Origin: Desulfurococcales archaeon
Lineage (GTDB): Archaea; Thermoproteota; Thermoprotei_A; Sulfolobales; NBVN01
Assembly: GCA_027083115.1 (NCBI GenBank)
Contig: JALWQN010000117.1
Span: forward strand, 1 to 13,545
Length of the DNA stretch: 13,545 nucleotides
Direction of reading: 5' to 3'
Shown: piece after piece, positions 5,556 to 13,253 of the stretch
How positions within the stretch are numbered: the stretch's first letter is position 1
How the letters are laid out: each line of letters opens with the position of its first letter
The notes under the pieces: generated by a model
The model's input: the letters and a program-made list of their open reading frames with translations, nothing else
The model's database searches: none
Told to the model about the DNA's origin: nothing
Position numbers and translations under genes: made by a program

Positions 5556-7637
5556 TTAATGGAGCGCTAAAAAGCTTACTAAGTTATAATGAATTATTAT
5601 TTGAGCAGCTATTAAGGAGATAACGCTCATCAACTTAATCAATATGTTTATTGAGGGCCCTGAAGCATCTTTTAACGGGTCACCAACGGTGTCGCCAATC
5701 ACTGTAGCCTTATGCGTTTCGCTACCTTTACCCCCATAATGACCTTCCTCAACATATTTCTTAGCGTTATCCCATGTATTACCTACATTACCTTGGAAAA
5801 GCCCAAGCATCAAGCCAGCTACAGTAGCAGCGACAAGAGATCCTGCAAGGCCATAAGGACCTAGTATGAGCCCTATCACTATTGGGGCAATAATTGCAAG
5901 AAGTCCTGGAGTCACTAGTCTCTTTATTGCGTAAGAAGTAACTATAGATACTGCCTTACCATAATCGGGTTTCTCCTTAAATTCCAGGATTCCGGGTTTC
6001 TCACGAAACTGCCTTCTTATTTCCTCAATCAGTACGAAGGCCGCATCACTCACAGCAAGGATTACTAGGGTTGTGAATACTGCCGGTAGAGCAACACCAA
6101 TTAGTGCCCCACTAATGACTTTAGCATCCAGGAGGCTAAGTAGTTCCCTAACCTTACTTAAAGTAAAACCAGTTACGTCCAGTATCGTGCTGGAGTAAGC
6201 AGCTATGTATGCCAGAGCCGTTAACGCTGCCGAACCAATAGCGAAACCCTTGCACACGGATTTCATGGTGTTTCCCGCAGCATCAAGTTTATCAGTTATT
6301 GCCCTAACTTCCTCACCAAGCCCTGCCTGCTCTGCAATACCTGCTGCGTTATCCGTTATTGGGCCATAAGCATCAGCGCTAACTACTATGCCTGTTAACG
6401 AAAGCATGCCCACAGCAGCTAAAGCAACTCCGTAAATACCGTACCAAAATCCATAACTCGACAAGAGAAAATACGCTATCAATTCTGCGGTCGCGATTCC
6501 TACCGCAGGAATTAGTACGCTTTCAAAACCGTAAGCAAGGCCCGTAAGTATGGTTAAAGCAGCACCGGACTGGGACTTGAAGGCCACTTTCTTTACTGGG
6601 GCCTTATTGGGGTTAGTGAAGTAATCACTCGTCAACCCAACAATTATCCCTGCAATAATTCCAAAAACCACAACCGTAAATGTTCTTAAACCACCATAAG
6701 GGCCCAACAAGTAGATAGTTAATGGTAGAGTGAATACAGCAATTAAGATACCACCAATAATTGTAGCCATCGTTAAAGGTTTTGAGGGATCCCCTCCCTC
6801 CTTGACTCTAACAAGTAGTGAAGTAATTATGGAGGAAAATATCCCTGCTGAAGCAACACCTAAGGGAACTAAAGCCCAATTGACCCATCCCCCTCCACTA
6901 TACAGGATTAAAGCAGTTGCAGCAATAACCATCGTAGAAATTATTGAACCCACATAAGACTCAAACAAGTCAGCACCCATTCCCGCCACATCACCCACAT
7001 TATCGCCTACGTTGTCAGCTATGACTCCAGGATTTCGAGGGTCATCCTCAGGAATCCCCGCCTCGACCTTACCAACTAAGTCAGCACCGATATCCGCTGC
7101 CTTAGTATATATTCCACCACCAACCCTCGCAAACAAGGCTACGGTTGAGGCACCAAAGCTATAACCAATTATTGACTTAACTGATTCTGCTGTACCACCA
7201 TAAATAAGGTACTGAAGCACAATTAATAAAGTGCCTAAACCAACAACCATTAAGCCAAGAACCATACCTCCATTAAAGGCTATCCTAAGGGCTTTAGCAA
7301 CACCTTTCTCTTTAGCAGCATTAGTTGTTCTTACGTTAGCATGAACAGCGATCCACATCCCTGTATAGCCTGCTGCAACAGAGGATAATGCACCTAAAAC
7401 ATAGCTTAAAGCTAGCAATGGACTTATAGGTACCAGAAATACTGTTATGACTCCTGCGATACTTAATATGACTGTATATTGCTTCTTTAAGTAGGCCTTA
7501 GCTCCTTCCTTAATATAGTTATGTATTTCGACTATCTTACCTATTCCTTCAGGCTGCTTAAGAATATACCATACTAAGCCAAAAGCATAGAGGATAGCGA
7601 CAATTCCTGCCGAAATAACTAAGATGTAGGCTATCAC
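5556..7637 (-). CDS. hppA: membrane-bound pyrophosphatase, K+-independent H+-pumping type
   Basis: Integral membrane protein of 693 residues, the usual length, that couples PPi hydrolysis to ion export. Conserved catalytic stretches are all present: GGGIYTKAADIGADLVGKVE (173-192), the Mg-PPi-binding DDP..NPGVIADNVGDNVGD (198-216), TDNAAGIAE (428-436), GNVGNTWDNAKKY (616-628) and GDTVGDPLKDASGPSINILI (648-667). The potassium-determining position reads GNTMK with Lys459, as in K+-independent H+-pumps, where K+-dependent enzymes have Ala; the companion position three residues on is Cys462, where Thr is usual. Some 16 membrane helices are expected. The start is GTG 7637; TTTATATAA at 7669-7677 implies a leader of about ten bases. 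In this cell PPi could come from biosynthesis and from the PPDK encoded nearby. Proton rather than sodium pumping is inferred from the lysine. Confidence 0.95.
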   Translation of the reverse strand: MIAYILVISAGIVAILYAFGLVWYILKQPEGIGKIVEIHNYIKEGAKAYLKKQYTVILSIAGVITVFLVPISPLLALSYVLGALSSVAAGYTGMWIAVHANVRTTNAAKEKGVAKALRIAFNGGMVLGLMVVGLGTLLIVLQYLIYGGTAESVKSIIGYSFGASTVALFARVGGGIYTKAADIGADLVGKVEAGIPEDDPRNPGVIADNVGDNVGDVAGMGADLFESYVGSIISTMVIAATALILYSGGGWVNWALVPLGVASAGIFSSIITSLLVRVKEGGDPSKPLTMATIIGGILIAVFTLPLTIYLLGPYGGLRTFTVVVFGIIAGIIVGLTSDYFTNPNKAPVKKVAFKSQSGAALTILTGLAYGFESVLIPAVGIATAELIAYFLLSSYGFWYGIYGVALAAVGMLSLTGIVVSADAYGPITDNAAGIAEQAGLGEEVRAITDKLDAAGNTMKSVCKGFAIGSAALTALAYIAAYSSTILDVTGFTLSKVRELLSLLDAKVISGALIGVALPAVFTTLVILAVSDAAFVLIEEIRRQFREKPGILEFKEKPDYGKAVSIVTSYAIKRLVTPGLLAIIAPIVIGLILGPYGLAGSLVAATVAGLMLGLFQGNVGNTWDNAKKYVEEGHYGGKGSETHKATVIGDTVGDPLKDASGPSINILIKLMSVISLIAAQIIIHYNLVSFLALH

Positions 7638-7668
7638 CTCAATAACCCTGAAAGTAAGAATAAACCCA

Positions 7669-7677
7669 TTATATAAA
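7669..7677 (-). promoter_or_regulatory. TATA box of the pyrophosphatase gene
   Basis: TTTATATAA on the minus strand is a near-ideal archaeal TATA box. A start about 26 bp downstream falls near 7647, ten bases before the GTG start codon. Confidence 0.55.
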
Positions 7678-7718
7678 CATTACTTAACATTCGTGTACCA
7701 TATACTGCAGTACTCACT

Positions 7719-7727
7719 ATTTAAAAA
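7719..7727 (+). promoter_or_regulatory. TATA-like box of the RecJ/Cdc45-like gene
   Basis: TATTTAAAA on the plus strand. The predicted start near 7749 would leave a leader of about 78 nt, long for this genome, which carries several GTGA-type motifs and a two-codon reading frame (ATG TGG TGA, 7753-7761). The leader could be shorter if another AT-rich box is used. Confidence 0.35.
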
Positions 7728-7826
7728 AAGTTTTAAGTTCGTCTTAAGCTTAATGTGGTGAGTAGTCAAGTGAGGATGTACACAGGTGAAATCAATTAGT
7801 AATTTCAGCAAATAGTTGGTGAGACC

Positions 7827-8825
7827 ATGCCCGTTAATACTACCATATACTCAGGCTGGGGATGGGATGAAACCTTCGCTACCGCCGTTCTGGCAACCGC
7901 CCTGATACGGAAAGGATATAGGGTGTATGTGGAGTTCCCATCTCCCTCTGAAAGGAAAGGACTCGTAATAACTAAAGCCTACTCAATTGGATTAACTCAG
8001 AAAGACGGCGTTATCTTAAATAACTCTACAGCCATCCAATATGTGCCCGAGAAAAAATTAGGCGTTGTTCTCAGATATGATGCCTCAGGCAATAGTGATG
8101 TAGTGATGAGTTTCTCTAATGTGAACTCAATAACGGAGAGCACCATTGAGTACGTTCAGACACTTAATGAGGATGTGAAGGTTCCCAACCAACTGATTAA
8201 GGATATTGAGAGAATGAGTAACGGTAACATGGATAAACTAACTAAGATTGGCAAAGTAATGCTTAAATCACTAAAGATGAACTACACATCCAAAGAATTC
8301 AGGCAAATCATGTATTCCTTTGCTCTTAAGGTAATCACAACCAATAACTTGAAGTTAACCGACGAGCTACTTAAGGAAGCTGAAAAATACGATAAGGCTG
8401 TTGAGCTATCCGAGGAGGTGATCAATAGAAGAGAGTACATTCCTTATGGAAAGCTTAAGGTATTAGTGATCTCAAGCAAGTTCTCAAGAGAATTTATTAG
8501 GCAAAATTATCAGTTACTGAAGCCTGTCGCTTACGATCTTCTAGCTAAAGTATGCAAGAATGAAGGGGTTGCTATATTAGTGCAGGAGACCGACTTAGGC
8601 CACCTCATAAGGGTTTGCTTAAAGGATACTAACGTAAGTTTCGTGAAAGTGATCTCCTCAATACCTAGGGAATTAAGCGATAAGCTCCTAATAACCTTGA
8701 GAGGCAGTCACATAATCATTAAGTTCAGGAATCCTGGGGAAAGCACCATAGATAATGCTCTCCAGCTGACTGACTTATTAGGTACAGCTATTTCTTCAGC
8801 ACTCGAGAAAGGAAGCAAGCAATGA
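7827..8825 (+). CDS. degenerate DHH/RecJ-like protein, candidate crenarchaeal Cdc45
   Basis: A 332-residue soluble protein without a strong family signature. The N-terminus (IYSGWGWDETFATAVLATALIRKG, residues 7-30) has the length and layout of DHH motif I (strand, D-x-D-G, helix), but the metal-binding H/D residues are mostly gone. There is no DHH triplet and no glycine-rich DHHA1 signature such as GGGH; the C-terminal part (GSHIIIKFRNP, then a helix with NALQLTDLLGTAISSALE) still looks like a DHHA1-type strand-helix end. Crenarchaea are known to encode an inactive RecJ homologue (RecJdbh) that acts as the Cdc45 component with MCM and GINS, and this protein fits in size and decay. That is inference; a different inactive DHH paralogue is the main alternative. 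The start ATG 7827 follows GGTGAG at 7818-7823. The gene is single on its strand and convergent with EF-2. Confidence 0.55.
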   Translation: MPVNTTIYSGWGWDETFATAVLATALIRKGYRVYVEFPSPSERKGLVITKAYSIGLTQKDGVILNNSTAIQYVPEKKLGVVLRYDASGNSDVVMSFSNVNSITESTIEYVQTLNEDVKVPNQLIKDIERMSNGNMDKLTKIGKVMLKSLKMNYTSKEFRQIMYSFALKVITTNNLKLTDELLKEAEKYDKAVELSEEVINRREYIPYGKLKVLVISSKFSREFIRQNYQLLKPVAYDLLAKVCKNEGVAILVQETDLGHLIRVCLKDTNVSFVKVISSIPRELSDKLLITLRGSHIIIKFRNPGESTIDNALQLTDLLGTAISSALEKGSKQ

Positions 8826-8884
8826 TTAGCTTCTTCAAAAACAACGAATTTCTAGCTAAAAGCTGTTTGGTTGTTTGCTAAGCA

Positions 8885-11101
8885 TTAGAATGGCGAAATA
8901 AAGTCATTAGGTTTCGGAGGCTCGGGCTTTAAACCTTTCCTTTGCCTTATCTTCTTAACTAAATCCATAAGTATTGAGTCAGGTACTGGAGCCCACCTAC
9001 TGAATTCGGTTCCCCAGAAAGCCCTACCTGCAGTAGCTGACCTTAACTCATTAGCTAAATTCATTGACTCCGCCACAGGTAATTCAGCAGTTATTCTCAC
9101 CTGACTTGGTCCGTGCTGGATAACATCAAGAACCTTACCTCTCTTCCTAGTTATCACTGATATAACAGCACTCATGAATTCATTAGGACATCTGATGTCC
9201 AACTTCTGTATTGGCTCAAGAAGCGTTGGTCTAGACAACAGCATGCCAGCATATATTGGGTTTCTGACAGCGGGATATATTTGAGCAGGGCCTCTATGAG
9301 CTGGGTCTTCATGGACTACTGCGTCATGAAGAACTACTTTAACCCCCCTTACTGGCTCCATAGCTAAAGGCCCTGAAGCCATCGCAAGCCTGAAGCCCTG
9401 GATAACAGTGTCCTTAATCTCCCTTAAGTGCTGAATACCTACTGTTTTATCGATAAGGATATTGAAGTTTTCGTCTATTGCCCAAATCTTTCTAGCTTCA
9501 TCATATGCCCAGCCAGCTTTATCTCTAAGTATTTTAGCTCTCTCCCTAGCATCCATATCTTCAGAAATCACACCATCATGAATTAACTTAATGGTTTCCT
9601 CATTCAAAGGTTCCACACTAATATATAGCTTATTGTGTTTATTAGGTGACTTACCTTCAAGAACTTGCGAGACACTTCTGATTGTTTCCCTATACACAAC
9701 TATTGGTGGTGATGTGTCTACCTCAAGCCCGTAGTTCTCCTTAAGGAGCGTTAAGACGATCTCTAGATGTAGAGGACCCATACCAGAAATTAAGTACTCT
9801 CCTGTCTCTTCGTTTATTTTAACCACTAAGTTAGGATCCTCAATAGATAGTTTTCTTAAAGCGTCTATGAGTTTCGTAAGATCCTGCATCTTCTTTGGCT
9901 CGACAGCCATAGTTACAACGGGCTCAGACACGTAATGAAGCCTCTCGAAAGGAGCCGCCTTATCTTTATAAGCTATAGTTACTGCCGTATCTCCTGCCCT
10001 TGCCTTATCGAGTCCTAAAGCAGCACCTATATTCCCTGCCAGAACCTCATCAACCTGTTCCCTATATGGACCCATATAGAGACCCACTTGCAGAGGCTTC
10101 TGCGATGTTCTAGCCATCAGTAGCCATAGCTCCTCGCCAGTCCTTAACCTCCCCGAGAAAATCCTTCCTGTAGCCACCATACCAGCATGCGGGTCGATCC
10201 TCATATCATTTATGAAGAAGACCGTAGGTCCGTTAGGATCCGCTTTAAGCATTGCCTGCCCGATCTCGGAGTCCAGATCTCCCTTCCATATTTTAGGTAT
10301 CCTGTACTTTTGCGCAGTGAGCGGGTTAGGTATGTGATGAATGACCATCTCTAGAAGAGGTTCATGAAGAGGTATGACTTTCTGAAGTTCCTGCACTGCC
10401 TCCTTACCTTGAGTGTATGCCTTCATCATGTCCATTATTTTAACTCCTTTTCTAGTAGCGTAAGGAACGGTCAGCCCTATCTTATCCCTCGCCGAACCAA
10501 AAGCAACCTGGCCTTTACCTGCATCCAGTATCCACTTATCCTTGAATTCAGGGTCTGCGTACTCCTTTATTAGTGTGTTGACTTCCTTAATTATGTCCAC
10601 AAATCTTTTCTGAATTTCTGCCGGAGACAGCTTAAGTTCCTTAATCAGTCTGTCAACCTTATTAATGTAAAGAAGCGGCCTAACCCTTTCCTCGAGGGCT
10701 TGCCTTAGAACAGTTTCTGTCTGAGTCATGACGCCCTCTACAGCATCAACAACCACTATCGCACCATCAAGTACCCTTAGTGACCTAGTTACTTTCCCAG
10801 AAAAATCTACGTGACCTGGCGTGTCAATCAAATTAATGACGTAGCCCTTACCGCCTACTTCATGGTAAAGGCTTATGTTTGCAGACTTCACGGTAACTCC
10901 TCTTTTTTGCTCGACATCAAGGTAGTCCAGAGCTAATGCTTCACCAGCTATTTTCTGAGAAATTATTCCGGCTGCAGCAAGCAGAGTGTCTGACGTAGTT
11001 GTTTTTCCATGATCTACGTGGGCAATGATACCTATGTTCCTAACCTGGTCTAAGTTCGACATTATTCTCCTAATCTGCTCAACTGTCTTGAACCTAGGCA
11101 T
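8885..11101 (-). CDS. fusA: translation elongation factor 2 (aEF-2)
   Basis: GTPase that moves tRNAs and mRNA through the ribosome after each peptide bond. The 738 residues are full length for archaeal EF-2. Domain I carries G1 AHVDHGKT (27-34), RGVTV (switch I threonine, about 68-72), DTPGHVDF (93-100) and NKVD (147-150). Domain II follows at about 290-390, then domains III-V. Domain IV has DPAHRGPAQ near 599-607, where His602 is the residue converted to diphthamide in archaea and eukaryotes; the match marks this as EF-2 rather than bacterial EF-G. The start ATG 11101 gives the standard N-terminus (MPRFKTVEQI). The leader inferred from the TATA box at 11134-11141 is only about 11 nt and lacks a strong Shine-Dalgarno match, and an inverted repeat covers the inferred transcription start. 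The gene has its own promoter 86 bp downstream of the XPF gene. Confidence 0.98.
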   Translation of the reverse strand: MPRFKTVEQIRRIMSNLDQVRNIGIIAHVDHGKTTTSDTLLAAAGIISQKIAGEALALDYLDVEQKRGVTVKSANISLYHEVGGKGYVINLIDTPGHVDFSGKVTRSLRVLDGAIVVVDAVEGVMTQTETVLRQALEERVRPLLYINKVDRLIKELKLSPAEIQKRFVDIIKEVNTLIKEYADPEFKDKWILDAGKGQVAFGSARDKIGLTVPYATRKGVKIMDMMKAYTQGKEAVQELQKVIPLHEPLLEMVIHHIPNPLTAQKYRIPKIWKGDLDSEIGQAMLKADPNGPTVFFINDMRIDPHAGMVATGRIFSGRLRTGEELWLLMARTSQKPLQVGLYMGPYREQVDEVLAGNIGAALGLDKARAGDTAVTIAYKDKAAPFERLHYVSEPVVTMAVEPKKMQDLTKLIDALRKLSIEDPNLVVKINEETGEYLISGMGPLHLEIVLTLLKENYGLEVDTSPPIVVYRETIRSVSQVLEGKSPNKHNKLYISVEPLNEETIKLIHDGVISEDMDARERAKILRDKAGWAYDEARKIWAIDENFNILIDKTVGIQHLREIKDTVIQGFRLAMASGPLAMEPVRGVKVVLHDAVVHEDPAHRGPAQIYPAVRNPIYAGMLLSRPTLLEPIQKLDIRCPNEFMSAVISVITRKRGKVLDVIQHGPSQVRITAELPVAESMNLANELRSATAGRAFWGTEFSRWAPVPDSILMDLVKKIRQRKGLKPEPPKPNDFISPF

Positions 11102-11105
11102 CTCT

Positions 11106-11124
11106 CTTAACCAGTTTGGTTAAG
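11106..11124. repeat. perfect 7-bp inverted repeat at the EF-2 transcription start
   Basis: CTTAACC (11106-11112) and GGTTAAG (11118-11124) are exact inverted copies around five bases. The repeat ends five bases before the EF-2 start codon and spans the transcription start predicted from the TATA box (near 11112). That position suits a dimeric repressor blocking transcription initiation; if transcription starts further upstream it could instead fold as an RNA hairpin over the start region. Confidence 0.5.
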
Positions 11125-11133
11125 CTATTAAGG

Positions 11134-11141
11134 ATTAAAAA
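11134..11141 (-). promoter_or_regulatory. TATA-like box of the EF-2 gene
   Basis: TTTTTAAT on the minus strand, centred about 26 bp before position 11112. This gives a leader of about 11 bases ahead of ATG 11101. Confidence 0.4.
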
Positions 11142-11187
11142 CTTACGGTGCTCTTAAAACAAGAAACATTAAATAATATCCTGCTTA

Positions 11188-11889
11188 TCACTTCAAGAAA
11201 TAATCTAAACTCTTTCCTGACTCCTTACTACCGTAGTCAAGGATCCTGTATATCATTCTCGCTTTCTCCTCAGTAACCCCCTCAATCCGAGATAGCTCCG
11301 CTGGTGATGCATTAAAAACTGCCTTTAGACTACCAAATTTCCTCAATAATTTAGTGGCTAATGAAGGACCAATCCCAGGAAATGAGGAAAGTACGTAAAC
11401 CTGCCACTCTCTTAAATCCTGTTCTTTAGGCTTCCTCACCTTCCGATATGTAGGGAGTTGCGGTCGAGTCCTAGCACCCTTATTCTGTAGCTTCTCGGAA
11501 ACGTACCTAATTACTTCAGCAGTATGTTTGGCATCCTTCGTAAGAACCAGTTTCAGGTCATTATAGATTACAGCAGTAATTACAGCAGCCTCCACAGCCC
11601 TATAACGATCTGTAAATCTCCTTAAGTTCAAGAAGTCCCCCTCAATTAATAAAATGACTTTATTTCCTGAAGATATCAGTCTCCTTATTTGGTCGAAGAA
11701 ACGGCCCTGAAAAACAGAGCGAACTAAATCATCAACCCTTTTTCTCTCAATAACATATCCTTCTGCGGGTACGTAATCCCCGACCTCAAGCTCTTTATAA
11801 ATAACTGTAGCTCCCTGCTCAATTAAGTATTTAGGAACCCGTGACTGTTTCTCTCTTTCATCTACATATATCTTAACCAAATCAATCAC
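11188..11889 (-). CDS. xpf: XPF/ERCC4-type structure-specific endonuclease (short crenarchaeal form)
   Basis: Cuts branched DNA (3' flaps, fork structures) in repair, as a homodimer that in crenarchaea works with the sliding clamp. The 233 residues hold a nuclease domain with Asp10 (VDERE), the signature GDYV...VIERKRVDD (Asp38, Glu48-Arg49-Lys50, Asp54), and a C-terminal double helix-hairpin-helix (FPGIGPSLATKLLRKFGSL and IEGVTEEKARMIY, about 169-215). No helicase domain precedes it, unlike euryarchaeal Hef, which points to Thermoproteota. The last residues SLDYFLK resemble a weak clamp-binding peptide. The GTG start at 11889 overlaps the end of the DHH gene by 8 nt; TTG 11880, with GTGAT or GAGGGAG upstream, is a reasonable alternative start three residues in. 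It is the last gene of the prefoldin-DUF3194-DHH-XPF operon. Confidence 0.95.
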   Translation of the reverse strand: MIDLVKIYVDEREKQSRVPKYLIEQGATVIYKELEVGDYVPAEGYVIERKRVDDLVRSVFQGRFFDQIRRLISSGNKVILLIEGDFLNLRRFTDRYRAVEAAVITAVIYNDLKLVLTKDAKHTAEVIRYVSEKLQNKGARTRPQLPTYRKVRKPKEQDLREWQVYVLSSFPGIGPSLATKLLRKFGSLKAVFNASPAELSRIEGVTEEKARMIYRILDYGSKESGKSLDYFLK

Positions 11890-12952
11890 ACTCCCTCAAC
11901 CATCTTCCTTCCTCAAGAACCCTTAACTTAAAACCCTTGCTCTCGAAAAACTCTTTCAGTACTTTAAGAACCTCCTTACTTGTTGCTTTAGCATTAATTA
12001 AAGCGCCTGCGGCACCTCCATGTCCTCCTCCTTCACCACCCAAAGTCTCCCCTAAGTATTTAGTTATTTCGGCAGCAACGCTTGGATTCACTTGCTTAAG
12101 GAAGTTTTTGGAGACCCTAACAGATACTCTATTGTGTTCTTTTCTTCTAGCTATTGCTAAAGCTATGTCCGCTCCAGCCTCAATTAAGGCCTTAAGAACT
12201 GAGGACTCATTAGACCCTACGCAGGTTACGGCCACCAACCATTCCTTATTTAGGGTGTAAAGCCCAGACCTAGAGAGCCCCTTAAGAACAGCTATCTTTT
12301 CAGCCCGACTAACCTCCTTGCTTGAAAGAATTGATTGTGCTTTTTGGTAATCCCCACCCAGCTTCATAGCCCAAATGAGGGACTCAAAAGTATGTTCATC
12401 CGCTAACTTCAGGAACTTCGTGTCAAATAGAATACCAGCTATTAAGAGGGTTAAGACCTCTCTTGGGGGCCTCATCCTCACAAAAGAAAGAAGCCTAATA
12501 ACTAATTCGCTTGCTGACGGTCTGTAAGGGTCGTAGAGAGCTTTAACAGCCTCAGCAATTAATTCATTAACTTCATGGTGATCGATGATAGCGTACTGCC
12601 TGCTTCTTACTGACTCACTTAAGTCACCTAATTGCGAGAGTGTGGAAGTATCAACAACCACGAAATAATTGCAGAGACACGCATCCTTAGGGCCAAGGAT
12701 CACTTCCTCAATACCTAACTTAGTTAGTAATGCCTTACTGAGCAAGTTAATTCCTTCAGGAGCTACTACATGAACTCTCAACGAAGGATTTACTGAATTA
12801 ATAAGTTCTTTAACACCTACTGCCGATGCTACAGCATCTGGGTCTGCATTCCTATGGAAAGTGACGCAAAAGTCGGTGCCTGCTTTCTTGCCCTTTACCC
12901 AGTCAACAAATTCCTCAACCTTTACTCTTTGCGTACTTTCTCCCAAGCTCAT
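11882..12952 (-). CDS. DHH/DHHA1 family phosphoesterase (NrnA/RecJ-like)
   Basis: Metal-dependent phosphoesterase of 356 residues. All four DHH-domain motifs are intact: HRNADPDA (His33, Asp37, Asp39), VVDTS (Asp101), DHH at 124-126 and FDTKF (Asp177). The DHHA1 substrate-binding domain ends in the glycine-rich GGEGGGHGGAAGA at about 305-317. Relatives act on short oligonucleotides, cyclic dinucleotide products or single-stranded DNA; the substrate here is not readable. I chose ATG 12952, with AAGGT about eight bases upstream; TTG 12958 would add two residues. Either start lies inside the end of the DUF3194 gene (overlap about 38-44 nt), and its own end overlaps the XPF gene, so translation of the three is likely coupled. 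The pairing with a repair nuclease suggests a nucleic-acid role. Contrast it with the decayed DHH-like protein at 7827-8825. Confidence 0.93.
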   Translation of the reverse strand: MSLGESTQRVKVEEFVDWVKGKKAGTDFCVTFHRNADPDAVASAVGVKELINSVNPSLRVHVVAPEGINLLSKALLTKLGIEEVILGPKDACLCNYFVVVDTSTLSQLGDLSESVRSRQYAIIDHHEVNELIAEAVKALYDPYRPSASELVIRLLSFVRMRPPREVLTLLIAGILFDTKFLKLADEHTFESLIWAMKLGGDYQKAQSILSSKEVSRAEKIAVLKGLSRSGLYTLNKEWLVAVTCVGSNESSVLKALIEAGADIALAIARRKEHNRVSVRVSKNFLKQVNPSVAAEITKYLGETLGGEGGGHGGAAGALINAKATSKEVLKVLKEFFESKGFKLRVLEEGRWLRECD

Positions 12953-13253
12953 CTTCAATTACCTTCATTCCCTTATCTATGGCCTCATCTATGAAGGCAC
13001 TCACTTCCGGAGTGATTGGCCCAGCTGACTGAAGCAAAACATCGAAAGCTACTGTGAGTGAATCCTTATGGAGCTCTACAGACGAAGTGATAACGTAGTC
13101 ATCACTTAACGGTAACTTTTTTGCTAATTCCTCCTTAATTACCTCGTTAGCTAAGTCAGCTAAATTCTCTAACTCCTCACTACTTATGGAGTTAATGTCT
13201 AGACCGATTTTCTTAACCGGTACTTTTCTAACTCCCTTGTGGTGCGGGACCAT
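12915..13253 (-). CDS. DUF3194-type conserved archaeal protein
   Basis: Small soluble protein of 112 residues with no catalytic motif I recognise. The layout is a basic N-terminus (HHKGVRKVPVKK), an acidic helix (SSEELENLADLANEVIKEELAKKL), strands (YVITSSVELHKDSLTVAFDVLLQS) and a C-terminal helix (PEVSAFIDEAIDKGMKVIEDEL). Size, pattern and place directly after prefoldin beta match the uncharacterised archaeal DUF3194 family, which commonly follows prefoldin beta. This rests more on synteny than on motif, and a Pcc1-like KEOPS subunit was considered as the alternative. ATG 13253 is preferred because AGGTG lies three bases before it; GTG 13259 falls inside that binding site. It begins within the prefoldin gene (26-nt overlap) and ends within the DHH gene. 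Function unknown. Confidence 0.7.
   Translation of the reverse strand: MVPHHKGVRKVPVKKIGLDINSISSEELENLADLANEVIKEELAKKLPLSDDYVITSSVELHKDSLTVAFDVLLQSAGPITPEVSAFIDEAIDKGMKVIEDELGRKYAKSKG

Noticed and set aside
6730..6957. 75-residue plus-strand frame inside the pyrophosphatase gene
   Set aside because: Antisense to conserved membrane pyrophosphatase sequence; a shadow.
8826..8884. Terminator hairpin between the Cdc45-like gene and EF-2
   Set aside because: Only a 4-bp AGCT stem and scattered T runs; archaeal T-rich termination is possible but cannot be placed from this.
10364..10573. 69-residue plus-strand frame inside EF-2
   Set aside because: Antisense to EF-2 and without any coding signal of its own.
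11937..12260. 107-residue plus-strand frame inside the DHH gene
   Set aside because: Antisense to the DHHA1 domain; the Pro-rich segment is simply the complement of its glycine-rich motif.
12915..13253. KEOPS subunit Pcc1
   Set aside because: Size and neighbourhood are close, but the order directly after prefoldin beta and before the DHH gene fits DUF3194 better, and I see no Pcc1-specific motif.
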